A stretch of 64,000 bases of DNA, taken from NCBI RefSeq assembly GCF_010015445.1, contig NC_053123.1, positions 11,047,434 to 11,111,433 on the forward strand, written 5' to 3'. Under the pieces are notes generated by a model, which saw nothing but the letters and a program-made list of their open reading frames with translations, was not told the DNA's origin and searched no databases. This stretch comes from Perca fluviatilis (Eukaryota; Chordata; Actinopteri; Perciformes; Percidae). Both the position numbers and the translations under genes were made by a program. Below are positions 51,282 to 63,880 of this stretch, in pieces (position 1 is the stretch's first letter; each line of letters starts with the position of its first letter).

Positions 51282-51639
51282 AAGGCCAAGTACAGTCGTA
51301 AAATGACTATTGATTAAGGCTAAGATCTTGGGTGATTGCAAATGACAGATGCCAAGGGCTGCCTAGAACTCTGGGCCCTGACACACCAAGGTTAACTCAA
51401 AGTGTGTATGTTTAGAGACATTGCACAGAGCATGTGAGGCAATCGCATGTTCTGTCAAAAGCTGAGGAGGTGGTGAATACTGAGAGATGGGAAGCCACCT
51501 CACCTGTACTGTGCACATTCTTTAGAGGCTGACAGGACTGTAAACCACATGCAAAGACCATTGACAAAGGTGTGGTGGCCACTCATCTTTTAGATTGGAC
51601 GGTGATGCCGATCTTGGTGTGCTTTGGTCTGGACTGAAC

Positions 51640-51735
51640 TATTGCAATGGCATTTTGTACTGACATTCATGGTCCACAACGACGAATCCTCATGATTTTG
51701 GGGATCCCCTGATTTTTCCTATAGGGTGACCGTGA
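51640..51735 (+). repeat. Dispersed repeat family A, fragment
   Basis: It contains TACTGACATTCATGGTCC, AATCCTCATGATTTTGGGGA and TCCCCTGATTTTTCCTATAG, in the same order as at 63690..63770. Confidence 0.55.
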
Positions 51736-51749
51736 GGTTGGTTGGATTG

Positions 51750-51978
51750 TTAGACACTGCACACATTTATATTTAATTTATATTACTCTAAACCACCATC
51801 TGTTAACTAACTGTACACTAACTGTGTACACTGCACTATATTTCTTCTCCTGTCTATACTTGAATATCACATTACACATTTCTGCTCTTTTTGCACTTCT
51901 GGTTGGACGCAAACTGCATTTCGTTTACTTTGTTCTTATACTCTGCACAATGACAATAAAGTTGAATTTAATCTAATT
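51750..51978 (+). mobile_element. LINE 3' UTR fragment (L2/CR1-like)
   Basis: The segment ends GCACAATGACAATAAAGTTG, then a short TAATCTAAT tail. The block with TTGCACTTCTGGTTGGACGC and CTGCATTTCGTT is a recurrent 3' UTR in fish L2-type LINEs. No coding part is present, so it is a heavily 5'-truncated insertion lying between two pieces of repeat family A. Confidence 0.55.
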
Positions 51979-51979
51979 T

Positions 51980-52215
51980 ATGTCCCCCTCTGGATGGATG
52001 GTAACAACTTTGAAGAAATACTTTTTATCTAGTGCCATCACCAGGACAAAATGTAAACATAACCAATTTGGTTTGTGACAAAACATCTGCAAAACACAGA
52101 CTTTCCAATTAGTCCCAGCATTAGCTGGTGTTCAGTGCTAATTAGCAAATGTTAGCATGCTAACATGTTAAATTAAGATGGTGAACATAGTAAACATCAG
52201 CATGTTAGCATTCTC
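51980..52215 (+). repeat. Dispersed repeat family A
   Basis: It contains TATCTAGTGCCATCACCAGG, GCTAATTAGCAAATGTTAGC and ATGCTAACATG, the core of this family. Non-coding. Confidence 0.6.
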
Positions 52216-54122
52216 ATTGTGTCCTTTGTTATCCTGTTGTATTTACAACAACAAAAAACTTGTACAAAAAAAACCTTTAACAGCATCACAGAAAAAGTTA
52301 TATTTAGCTGTTGTTCAATGTTCATTTTGTAGGTTCCAGTTTTTGATGGTGGGCAGGGCTGACCTTTGGTTTACATTTTACATTTTGATCACACATTGGG
52401 GGTTTAAATTGTTGACATCTTAACCTGTTTGAAGACATTATTTTTTATGTAAGTTTATTTTGTTTTTTGTTAGACAACATATAACAAACATACAGATAGC
52501 ACAAAGCTACATATTGAACAACAATCACATCCTCCACGGCAGGTGTAGTTATTTGATGGAAAAAAAACTATAATTATGATGTTACTCCCACACCAAGGAA
52601 GAGGAGCCAAAAAAGTATAAAAAATATATAGAAAATAAATAAAATAATAAATTAAAATAGCATAACTAAATAAGGTGGGTTCGTCTATAGGGTATCAACT
52701 GGGGACAAATTAAGACAGTGATGGCAGGATGGGAGTGATCCCAGTGGCATTGATAGAAGTAGGAAATTAATGGGTTCGAAATCATCCTAAATTTCTCCTG
52801 CTTCCCATCTCTCAGATATGTTATATTTTCCAGATGGATGCAGTTCATTAAGTCATGTACCCAGTTTACATGAGTAGGTGGTTGGCTTGACTTCCAATTA
52901 AGGAGAATTGGAGAAAGTACAGAAGGTGAGTGCACCGTTATGGAGGTTTGACAAAGTTGCAGTCTTTGGGGAGAGACCTAAAAGTGCAACAAGTGGACAA
53001 GGGTTAATCACAGAGCCCAGTGCAAATGACATAGAATACAAAATTTATTTCCAGAAACCAGTCAAACTTGAACAAAGCCAGAACATGTGAAGCAGAGAAG
53101 CTGGGGCCTGCCTGCACCTATCACATGTAGGATCTATCTCTGATTTGATCTTTGCTAACCGTACTTTGGTCCAATATATATGATGATTTTATTTAAATTG
53201 GATAAGACTATGACGGCTGCATATGGAGGAGGAGTGGATCCTATTGTGTAGTCCAGATCATCCTCCCAATTTTGTCTAGCTGTAATAAAAGATGAAGGCG
53301 AGAATCCTGCAATACAGTCATAAAAAGCAGATATAGCACTCTTTTAATTGATGTTAAGAGTGATGTCGAGCTGTGTTGGAGGAGGATTTGGAAATTGAGG
53401 AGAAGTGTCCCTAATAAAATCTCTAATCTAAAAGTATGTAAAAAGGTGCGACCTTGGGAGGTTAAACTTAAAGGACAGCTGGGTGAAGGAGGCAAACATC
53501 TTGTCTACATACAAGTCTTTAAATGTTTGTATACCTTTAAAGACATTATTATTCAGTGATGGGGAGGAAAAGCTGGATTTTTGTCACAGGGAGAAGAAAA
53601 CAGGAAACTCTGGAAGCCAAAATGTGATATGAATTGTCTCCAAATACACAAAGACTGATTGCCTACTGGGCTGTAGTTTGGAAGTTTAGGAATTGAAGCT
53701 AGTGGGGAGTAAAGTAAAGGCTGTTAGAGATAATGGTTTGCAGGAGGTTTTTTCTACTTGTACCGACCTGGGAACCCAATCATTCAGACTGAAATGGCAG
53801 TGTGGCCAGTAAAGGAGGTTGTGAATATTGGCAGCCCAGTAATATAACTGATATCTGGGAGGGCGAGTCCTCTAGAGTCTTTTGGTAGTTGTAGAATAGA
53901 TTTCCGAATCCTGCAAGGGCCTTTATTCCAAATAAAAGAAGAAACTGTTTGGTTGAGGGCTTTAAAGAAAGATTTCGGAACAAAGACTGGAATACACTGA
54001 AAAAGATAAAGAAATCTAGGTACTATATTCATTTTTACAGAGATAATACGGCCTGTTAAGGATAGAGGGCGAGAGGACCAGCGCAGAAGATCTGACTTAA
54101 CATGTTCCAGGGTAGGTGTGAA

Positions 54123-54767
54123 TGTCATGATGCCATCATGGCAGCCCCTCCCTCTCCCTGTTTGTGTGTGTTGTTTGTTTCCCTGTTTGTGATCCCTCAT
54201 GTTTCTCCCCCCTGCTCTGTGTCTGTGAATTGTGGGCGTGGCTTATTTTGTAGGCTGCGCCAGGTGAAGCTCATTCCCTAATCATCCCCAGCAGTACTTC
54301 AGGCTGTGAGCCACTTGTTGCCAGATCGTTTGGTCTTCTAGCGTGGTACAGTTGTAGTTCAGTCTGCCTTGCTCACTTGTGCTCACGTACCCTGTTACCC
54401 TTATCTGCCTGCCTGCTTGCTTGCCTGCCTGCCTGCATCTCTCTGGATTCAAGGAAGTTTGCCACGTGCTGGAATTGTTTGTTGGACTCTGGAGGATGCC
54501 ATCACCACATGGTTGACGCCACAAACAAGAGAAGCTGGTTCACTGAGCATTCTCTGGAGAGTGCACTGCACTCACCACTCACCACTGGATCCCCTGGACA
54601 CAACACTCCTTGCCCCTTGCACTATTCACTGTATTTATCTTTATTAAATCACTTAACCCTTGTGTTGCCCTTCGGGTCACTGGGACCCAAAGGACAACAC
54701 AAGGGTTAAACATATTTCCTGTGTCATGTTTGCTTTTGGGTTTAACCTCCAGTGCTGTTCCATAACA
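54123..54767 (+). mobile_element. Solo LTR (645 bp) with GTGAA target duplication
   Basis: The sequence begins TGTCATGATG and ends CCATAACA, so it has TG...CA ends. It is flanked on both sides by GTGAA (54118..54122 and 54768..54772). Removing it restores the L1 reading frame, which confirms the boundaries. An ATTAAA polyadenylation-like signal lies near 54643, and a 57-bp TTAA palindrome lies at 54653..54709. No internal retrovirus-like genes are present; it is what remains after LTR-LTR recombination. The family, gypsy- or ERV-like, is undetermined. Confidence 0.88.
54653..54709. mobile_element. Tiny TTAA-flanked palindrome (49-bp core)
   Basis: TTAA at each end encloses CCCTTGTGTTG and its inverted complement CAACACAAGGG, with a centre around GGGTCACTGGGACCC. 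The arms pair nearly throughout, giving a strong hairpin. The TTAA flanks suggest a minimal piggyBac-type MITE, inserted into the LTR or carried by its family. Confidence 0.6.
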
Positions 54768-55739
54768 GTGAAGTTCCTATTGAGTAGGTTGGAGTCTGTA
54801 TGAAGACATTTAATGTTGTCTAGATGGTGCTAAAGTCAAATTGGCTTATATAGCATTGGGTAGTATTATACTTTGTCAATGTATCATATTCATAAGATAA
54901 AATACATTTTGCATGCAAACTGTTCTCTGCAAGTAAGTAGGAACTATAAGCATCAGCAAAATGTAATAAAGAAGTGCAGTATTTCTCTCTGAAATTCACT
55001 GTCGTGGAAGTATAGAGTAGTATGTACTGTATAAGACACAGAAATAATCATGTTAGGTACTTCAAAATTGCATTACTGAGTATGTGTTGTGATGTGCTAA
55101 TATCCGAGCAAATCACATCAAAAGAGAAAACTCCCCAAAGATTAAGAAAACAAACAGTCCACTGGGTTTGTAATCAATACCTCATCCACTTTTGGCAGGA
55201 TGTTTTGTGATATATTTTCCTTACTGACTGAACGTCCCACACACTGGACCTCTACACTTCTGTTTGTTGTAGGACGTTATTCTGACTGTCCATCCACCCG
55301 TCGTGACCAGCAACATAAGTGCAGGGAATTTTAAATATTTTGACTGTGATCTCAGAAAAGAACAACATCACAGATGCTACAGTGAAAATAGAAGAAGAAC
55401 AAATGCAGATGAGGACAGGATGAGTGGATGGCAGCCAGGGCTGTGGCCACCAGTGAGGACTTGAGGTAATGTCCGCTGTAATTTTTGTTTTAATGTTTTA
55501 GGAACATGCAGGGAGTGAGGAGTACACTGGGAGCACAACACACTGTGGGTATTATTTAGACAAATTCTGGTATTTCTAGACTGAACATATTTACATTTGA
55601 CAACTTTTAGATCAACAAAAAAATCAGGATTCTGAATTTTCCCACCAGAATTATGAATAAATTAAATCTGAAAAAAATCCAAATAATCAATGCATTTTAA
55701 AGATCAAAATCATAATTCAAGAAAAAAAAGTGGGTTAAG

Positions 55740-55766
55740 TGGAAAATTTTTTTAAAAATTTTTTAA

Positions 55767-55815
<49 letters not shown>

Positions 55816-55832
55816 AAAAAAAAAAAAAAAAG
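55740..55832. repeat. Noisy A/T homopolymer block
   Basis: Long A and T runs with almost no other bases, like 22158..22247 and 39781..39915. Confidence 0.6.
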
Positions 55833-56280
55833 AAGAAAGATATTAAGAGAATGTTTTTTAAGGATCAAAAAAGAGACACCACCAAAAAACAAACTAAGGA
55901 AGGTAAAAGGAAGAGAGTTGGAAATTGATCAAAGGGCAGTCGTTAACTTTATGGTCATTTTGTCAGAAAGAAAATCCCGCACTAAACGTACAAGATCAAA
56001 TTTGTAAGTCAATGCATGCAAATGCAATGCTGGCATTTTTATTTATTTTTTACTCATACTTCTGAATGTATTTTAATTCAATTCTGCTGCTGCATGGCAT
56101 TGAAGGATGCATGTAAATGTCAGTAGTACACTGACTCTACAAGTGTGTAGAGCCCATTAGATAGGATGTTATTCCTAGGAAATGAATAACATCCAACTTG
56201 TTGTTTACCTTGTAAATAAAATATGAGGGGCTTTCATGTAAAAAGGAAACATTGAGTAGTTGGAAACGAGCACATGGAAA

Positions 56281-56402
<122 letters not shown>

Positions 56403-57091
56403 ACTCTCTGTTAGACACATTCCAGCTTTAACTTTTATAATTACTTACTACTACCCCATGGACATTCCTCAGTGCTCCCCCCTAACTGAGCTGATTGACA
56501 CAGACTCAGACCACCCACCAATCTGATAAGTCACTTTGGCCCAATTAATACCTGCAGGGTGATTTTATTAAAGTGCACAGGAGCAGAGTTTAGAAGCAAA
56601 GTGAAGCCACAAAAAGTTGTTTTTAATCAATTTCCAATTAAGAATTCATTCCTGTCTGTGGGACCACTGGTAATTGAGTCAAAGTGTAGGAAGTGAGGGT
56701 CAGAGAGGCGGGGCTAATCCTTCAGGGACCGTTCATTTCCATATAAATGAGCTGGGAGATGCACGCCTGATTTACAGGATTCATTATTGACTAAGCGAAG
56801 ACGACGAATGACCACTTTCCTTTTATAGTTAAGAGTCCAAATTATTTTTTTTTCATTTTGAAGCTGATTAAACCATGTTTAATATTTTTCTTAGAGAGGG
56901 TGCGGAGTGCAGATGTTTCTTTTAACAAGCGAGTGCAGAGCAGTGACTTTCAGTACCACCCCCAAGCAAACGCATGGCTTTAGTGGAAGAGATAAGGAGA
57001 GTCGCAATGATCCCAAGGACCCAATAGCATTTCCTCGTGGTAATTATCCACTGAAATGAGTGTCTGAAATATATATATATATATATATATA

Positions 57092-58232
57092 CAGACCCTT
57101 TCCAAAAAATTAGAATATCATGGAAAAGTTTATTTATTTCCATAATTCCATTCAAAACATTAAACTTCCATATTATAGATTATAGATTCAGGGCCCACAA
57201 CTTAAACGATTTCAAGTATTTAGTTGTTTATTTGTACATAATTTGGGCTTCCAGCTCATAAAACCCACGAAAACAGGATTTCAAAAAAATTTGAATACTG
57301 TGAAGAAATCACCATTTACTTCTCAGTTTTTGCAGAAAAAAAAGAAATTAGGATCACATCATCAGTCAATCAGAATATGGTACTTTCAAAACGATACGTC
57401 AATCTTCAATACTTGGTAGGGAATCCCTTTGCCTTAATCACTGCCTCAATGCGCCGTGGCATTGAGCCAATCAGCCTGTGGCATTGCCTGGGAGTTATGG
57501 AAACCCAGATTTCCTTGATGCTTGCTGTCAGCTCTTCTTTGTTTTTGGGTCTGGTGCCCCTCATTTTCCTCTTGATAATACCCCATAGATTCTCAATGGG
57601 GTTTAGGTCCGGCAAGTTGGCTGGCCAGTCAAGCACTGTGATGGCATGGGCATCAAACCAGGTTTTGGTGCTTCTGGTGGTATGGGCAGGGGCCAGGTCC
57701 TGCTGGAAGATGAAATCTGCATCTCCATACAGATCCTCAGCAGAAGGAATCATGAAGTCCTCTAAAACATTCTGGTAGACTGATGCGGTGACCTTGGATT
57801 TAAGAAAGCAGAGTTTACCAACACCTGAACTGGACATTGCACCCCAAATCATGACTGACTGTGGAGATTTCACACTGGACCTCAAGCAGCTTGGGTTCTG
57901 TTCCTTGCCCGTCTTCCTCCAAACCCTTGGACCTTGATTCCCGAATGAAAGGCACACTTTACTTTCATTGGAAAAGAGGACCTTGGACCACTGGCCAACA
58001 GTCCAGTCCTTCTTATGGTGATTTCTTCACAGTATTCTAATTTTTTGAAATCCTGTTTTCGTGGGTTTTATGAGCTGGAAGCCCAAATTATGTACAAATA
58101 AACAACTAAATACTTGAAATCGTTTAAGTTGTGGGCCCTGAATCTATAATCTATGGAAGTTTAATGTTTTGAATGGAATTATGGACATAAATATACTTTT
58201 CCATGATATTCTAATTTTTTGGAAAGGGTCTG
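57092..58232 (-). mobile_element. Tc1/mariner transposon with long inverted repeats
   Basis: The inverted terminal repeats begin CAGACCCTTTCCAAAAAATT and extend about 216-222 bp (57092..57313 and 58017..58232). The insertion lies within a TA dinucleotide run, as expected for Tc1, with TA on each side. The transposase fragment is on the minus strand at 57406..58020. The right inverted repeat joins the coding sequence directly, so the N-terminal half (paired helix-turn-helix DNA-binding region) has been deleted. At 1.14 kb it is shorter than the usual 1.5-1.7 kb for Tc1 elements. Confidence 0.92.
57406..58020 (-). pseudogene. Tc1-like transposase, C-terminal half with a mutated catalytic Asp
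   Basis: The frame encodes the DDE catalytic core. It includes the VLFSNESKVCLSFGNQG segment, where the first catalytic Asp of the family's FSDES motif is Asn (codon 57967..57969). Then come IWGAMSSSGVG, FQQDLAPAHT with the second Asp, and LPDLNPIENLWG with Glu 34 residues after that Asp, the DD34E spacing of Tc1. It ends GFPTKY. The frame is open across the core, but the DNA-binding half is gone, so the product cannot be an active transposase. Transposase normally cuts at TA sites in the nucleus. Confidence 0.9.
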
Positions 58233-61200
58233 TATATATATATATAGTTTAAATATCCAATTATTAAATATTCACTAATCAAATATTGTGTTGTGAAAGA
58301 AACTGCATCACACACAATACATTTTTACCCCCAGGTAATGAGGTTATTGAACGATAGCACAACAGGAAGGAGGGCTGTGGTTTGAACTTAGTCACTTATG
58401 TCTATTGTGCTTGGATATTTCTAGATGTTTTTAAATGCTATTTATATTTTTTTAAATTGTTACTATTGACTGGTGCTGAGAGAGTACCAAGGCACATTGT
58501 AAACATTGCTGTGGTACTCCGTACTAACTGAATCACAGATGGTGTTGATCCATTCTTCATTCTTTACTGGATGAATCAATACAGCACATGTACATGTTTC
58601 TAAAGACAACAAACCACCATCACAGCCATCAAAGTGACAGCTCAGTATTATTTCACCTACAGATTCTAGAAATGATCACTTGTGGCAATGATCACTTGTT
58701 TTAAATAAATTGGGTAACATTAGTGATGAAAACTACCTGCGTCCTTTTGACAAAGACAGGTGTGCTTGGCTGCCATTGTAAAGATCCCTTCTTCTGTTGC
58801 TTTCAACTGCCATGTGATGCCTTATTGTGTGTTTGAGTGCAGCCAATCATTGTCTCATTGACATTTTTCTGTTGCTGTTAAAAATAGACTGCAGGTCTTC
58901 AAGGCCACCTGATTACTGGAATTCTTGGGCTGCAGCATTAAGACCATTGTTCAAATCTATGTTTTGTCACTATGAACATAAAGCTATGCCAAGGACAATG
59001 TCTGTAGCAATCTCAGATTTAGACAAAAGAGGAAGGTGGTTTCTCCGTGTTGAAGTAGTTCAACCGTGTTTGTAAAAAGTTGACACTCATGGTCTGTGTA
59101 CGTAAAATGATCAAACTAAATACATTTCACAGATGAGAATTGAAATTCATGAAAAACTAAATGAGTTTTGTCTTTAAAATGCTCTATTCTCTCAATCTGA
59201 ACTACTGTAATATGAGTACTTCATTTTCACATGTATCCACTATGGAAAAATGATTTTTCAAAAAGCTGCATTTTCTGTGATGGAAAACAGCATTATATAG
59301 CTTACTGGTTGGAAAGCCAGAACGGAAAGTATTCAAAAATATCTCAGCGTTAAAGTGAACAAGGTCTCAGTGAGATACTTAAGTGGAACAATTACATAAA
59401 TCGATTTTAAAGACATTACATCAAATTAGAGGACCATTATGGACAACTGCTTTTTTTTAGCTGCTAGTTTGGTGACAATAATCTAATAATGCTTCACTTT
59501 TTTTCGGTGAATTGTTCATTGTTTATGGATATTCATAATATATAAGGGTTTACAAGGTATTTTGGTGAATTCATAGTATATGCAGGGATATCACAATGAC
59601 TGATGTATTCATGATTCTGCTAATAAAAGCCTTTTCAATGCCTTTCCCACTATTAGCAAACATAACATCTTGGCATGAGGCAACAAAAGCCAGACAGCAT
59701 GACAGCAAGGACAAAAAAGCGAGACAAGATCCATCGATCCATCCCTCTTCTGCTCCTTCTTTGTCCGCTGAGGAACATCCCCACTGTGCTCATCTGATCC
59801 TGCAGGGCGGCACTGTCTGCAGAAGACAATGTGAAAAAAGATCAGATTAATGCTTTTTATGGCAGTGTACATTGTAAACTATCATCACAGATAGCAAATC
59901 TTCCATAAATCTTTTTCCTTTATGTCTTCCTGTGATGGAAAATGTAATCCTTAACTTTTTTTTTTTGTTATAGAACACACCAAGTCTGGTTTATAGAAAG
60001 ATACAGTGTGTACAGTTTATGTACAGGTATCTTCATCTTCTCACTTGTATTGTCAAAGCATGTATTGCATCCAATATGGCATATTGTGGATTACAGATTG
60101 GATTTTTCACATGCGACCTCGAATACAGCAGCAAAATGTGCCTATGATGCAGGAGTTGGTAGGGGACACAGTGGAGAAGCAACAGCCAGCTGTGACCTTA
60201 ATCCAGTCAGCGTCACCATCACAGCATTCCTTGTCACCCCTCAAACAGACCTTTTAAATCAGTTAATGGATCATATATCTAATGTTACGCGACACAGAGT
60301 CAAGTACATGACGTATTGTTAGGCCAGAGCTAGGCAGGAAGGGACACATGCTGAAATGCTGAATGATGGCATTACTGACTTATCCCTCCTTAAGGATGGC
60401 CTTTCAACTTTTAGTGTTTTATCTTCCATATGATTAGCTTAACTATTTTGTTCTTTGAACACAATTTCTGATATAAGGTGTCTGAAAATGATCAGAAAAG
60501 CTGCATGTGCAGGCTGCTGCTTTTCAGAACTGATACTTCTTTATTCCAATTCAAGCACTTCCTTTATTCTACTTTGAGCTACAGCCAATTAAAAATATAA
60601 CCCAATGAGATGAAGGCAGGCAGCAGATTGTGCCCTGTTGACTCCAAATCTGGGCAGCAGAGGAAGCGGTGGCCACTTAAATCACAGTCACCTGTATTAT
60701 TTTGCTGCTCACTTCAACATATAGAGTGCATATAGATATTTGACATGAAACTAGGACTTCTGGGTCCTGTTAAAAAGGCACTCATTCAAAATCACATTGA
60801 TATTGATGTACACAATAATTCTAATTACTGATATCTCAGCCCTGCAAGATAACCATTCAGCAGTATGTTGTGGGGAGTTGTTGACTCTCCTCTCCCGAAA
60901 AACACCCCCATAAGTTATTTGTCCATGCAGCAATAACAAGCCTTATTTACAGTATGTATATATATAGTTAGTAATATAAGAGAACATATCATCCATCTAC
61001 TCTTAATTAAAGTAGAATGATTTGATTCAGAGAAAAGCAGCAAACAATTAGAGATCAAAATAAGTTGTTTAACCTACTGAGAGTAAAACATATTTCCTAA
61101 TATCCTAATTCGTATCATGATTCATCCATTTGCTGAGCACATGTTTTGACTTGATTGGTGAATCATTGTGCCAAAGACAGTGTGTAAAGACAGTATCAAA

Positions 61201-63649
61201 TTATACTCCTATTTTAAACGGATTGAGACAAACAGAATGGAACCAGTGTTCATGTGAACACACTTTAGATGGATGAGTCACACACTAACGAATAACATCT
61301 CTCCTGAGGGGCCTGGAAGTTTAATTTTGCCAGGAGACAGAGACAAGGCTTTTGTTTGGTGGCATAGAAACAAGTCCCTCTGTTGGGCAACAGTTGGCAT
61401 AATGAGGAGGTGACATCATCACCGCAAGCCCAATGGGACTTTTCCCGTAGGGCCTGGAGGTGGGTGGCAGAGGAAGAGGTGTGAAGCCAGAGTTGCACAT
61501 AAAATGAAAAAGAACAAGATAATAAAATCAAAGAGATACTTATTCCCAGTAAAATATAGCTCCTACATGTTCTGCGTGTGATGGCCACAGAAAAACAAGC
61601 AGGATAAAAACGAAGAATTAGCTGTTGCCCAATCATCATCCAATAAACTTCTGATCAGTTGACCCGCAATCATTTTATTGCTCCATTAGTGTTTTCTTGT
61701 GATGAAATAAATGTTGCAGTGCCGTCAATTGGAAAAGATTGCAGGTATCCTCTTACTGAAAAACATTGTTCAGCCTTAGCTTTCTGCCTTGATGGCCTAA
61801 AAGCAGTTTTTACATGTGAACACATTAAAGGCATTGCTGTGAGGGAATTCCAATTTTCATAGCATAGCACTTCTGGTTGGAAAATTGTGAATAAAAGCAG
61901 TGAGGAGAGAGACTCAGCAGTGAGGATACAGGCAGTTTACTAAATCAAAGACCAAGTGTCAGGACAGGCAGGTGATAAAGCAGGTTAGGCAGAATGGTCC
62001 GAACAGAGAAAACAAACAGATAACAGACAGGAAATTGCCCCATAGACAAAAAGTGTACCTCTATAATATACTGAACTGATAATATAATAAACTTTGTAGA
62101 CCACAACATAACATACAACACACAAAACATTAAAACATATTAAAACAGGTAGTAAAACAGGAACAGAATTGAATTGAATTGTCATTCTAAACAGTAAAAG
62201 TGTATACTTATTTCCAATGTACGAAACAATAACGCATGACTGGTAAATCCCTCAAAAGATAATCAGCCATGAGCGTGGCTGAGTGATAGTCCTTGTTTCG
62301 CATGGAGAAAGAAATGATTAAAAGTCCTGGAAGGCCACGCCATTGACCTTTTTCACGGCAGACATGTTGACATGTCATAGTAGGAAAAGCACAGGTGTAT
62401 TCCAAACCATTAATGATGGCTGCATTCCACTTGGGTGAGGCCCTGGTATGGTGCATGCTGACTCACTGAAATAGCTTACTGGGACATGTGATGGAATTGA
62501 GCCATCGTTAAGGTGTCCACCCAAATCAATTATTAGGGGTCACTTGGTTTAAGGTATTGTACAGGAGCAGTGACACAACTTGACAAACAAAAGCATGTGG
62601 AAGAATAGAAATGCAGCTGTTTCATCACTGCTCATTGATTATGCTCGTCCACAGTAGAAGTAGTTACACAGTTACGCAGTCAGTTCTGTGAAGATTCCAA
62701 GATGTGGATATTCATTTTGTCCTGTCTGTGTTAAATATTTTAATGTTTCTGAGTGTGTTTTGTGTGTTTTATTTCTATATGTTTTGTTTTACAATGTACT
62801 GTATGTCTCTTTTAATAAATGAAAAAAATATAATCAGTATCCTATTATTAAAATAAGCTCACAACTAATTTTTCACTACAAAAAAGAGACAAAATAAAAA
62901 GGCAGCCCTTAGTCTGACTCTGGGTAAGAAGCAAAAAAAGGATAATTCCTCAAACACTGAGCTGTTGCTATAAGACAGGGTACAATGCAGTTATAATTTA
63001 GTCGCACTAGAGAAACATGATGAATGTTAACACCAGGTGTAAGGAGGAGGCCCGTACTGTACAGTATGTCAGGCCAAAATAGACAGCCCTCAGATGCATT
63101 ACTGTCCTTGGCTGGTGGATGAGTGCGGGGACTCTCATGAATAAATAAGGAGAACAATGGTTGTTCTTTTCAAAATGGATGGGAAATGCTTGCCCAACAG
63201 GTTAACAGCTTCTAAATAAGGACATATGTTTGTCATGGTTGTTGCGATAGACGCTCAGCATGGTCGACAGCAGCAGACCAACCATTCAAGTTCAGCCTTG
63301 CTTTTCAATGTACACAACAACCTGCTGTCTGCATTTAATGCTATAGGGATGTTGTTTTTCTTATTCTTGCAAATTGTTCTTTACTGGCCATCTTCTGTTT
63401 CTTCCATGGTAAGATATAGAAAAACAGAAATAATAGGGCCCCACATCAGTAATTTTCATGTCAAAATGTGTATTTCCCTAAAAAGGCAGTTGTGGGCGTC
63501 ATGTTTTTTTGTGGTAAATTGTTCAGCAGACTGACTATCTGTCACTGTCTCATATGTTGCATACACATTTGCCATTGTATGCCTTTGTGTTGACAGTAAA
63601 TAGATGTCATGAAATGAGGGCAGAAGGAGGGGGAAAAACACACTAAAGT

Positions 63650-63880
63650 CCCTGGTTGGAATTGAAATGCATCTCTTATATGGATTGCCATGACATTTGG
63701 TACAGACATTCATTTCCCCCTCAGGATGAATTCTAATAACTTCAGTGATCCCTTAACTTTTCCTGGTGAACATTGTAAACATTATACCTGCTAAACATCA
63801 GCGTGTTAGCATAGGCACTGTGATAGCATTTATCTAAAAGCAAAGTGTCACAGAGATGCTATAGCGTGGCTGTAGACGCT
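63650..63880 (+). repeat. Dispersed repeat family A
   Basis: It contains TGACATTTGGTACAGACATT, CCCCTCAGGATGAATTCTAA, CATCAGCGTGTTAGCAT and GGCTGTAGACGCTC, the most complete copy in the window. Non-coding. Confidence 0.6.

Larger units (their letters stand above)
52441..54830 (-). pseudogene. L1-type LINE ORF2 remnant (3' part), split by a solo LTR
   Basis: Minus-strand translation gives the fish L1 post-RT region in order: NLLNRNFTPTLEHVKSDLL (interrupted by the LTR before PTLEH), RWSSRPLSLTGRI, PRFLYLFQCIPVFVPKSFF, SSFIWNKGPCRIRK, ALPDISYI. Later comes a Cys-rich DPTCDRCRQAPASLLHMFW segment (about 53085..53140), then the C-terminal region with SERWEAGEI. Several stops and frame changes break it. 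Sequence from 52441 to about 52680 is probably 3' UTR. The left part of the element (endonuclease, RT catalytic box) is absent, so it was 5'-truncated near 54830. Confidence 0.8.

Noticed and set aside
54282..54709. ORFs on both strands rich in Cys/Leu/Ala
   Set aside because: They lie entirely inside the solo LTR and do not resemble retroelement proteins.
61265..61639. 124-codon minus-strand ORF
   Set aside because: No recognised domain; expected by chance in this length of non-coding DNA.
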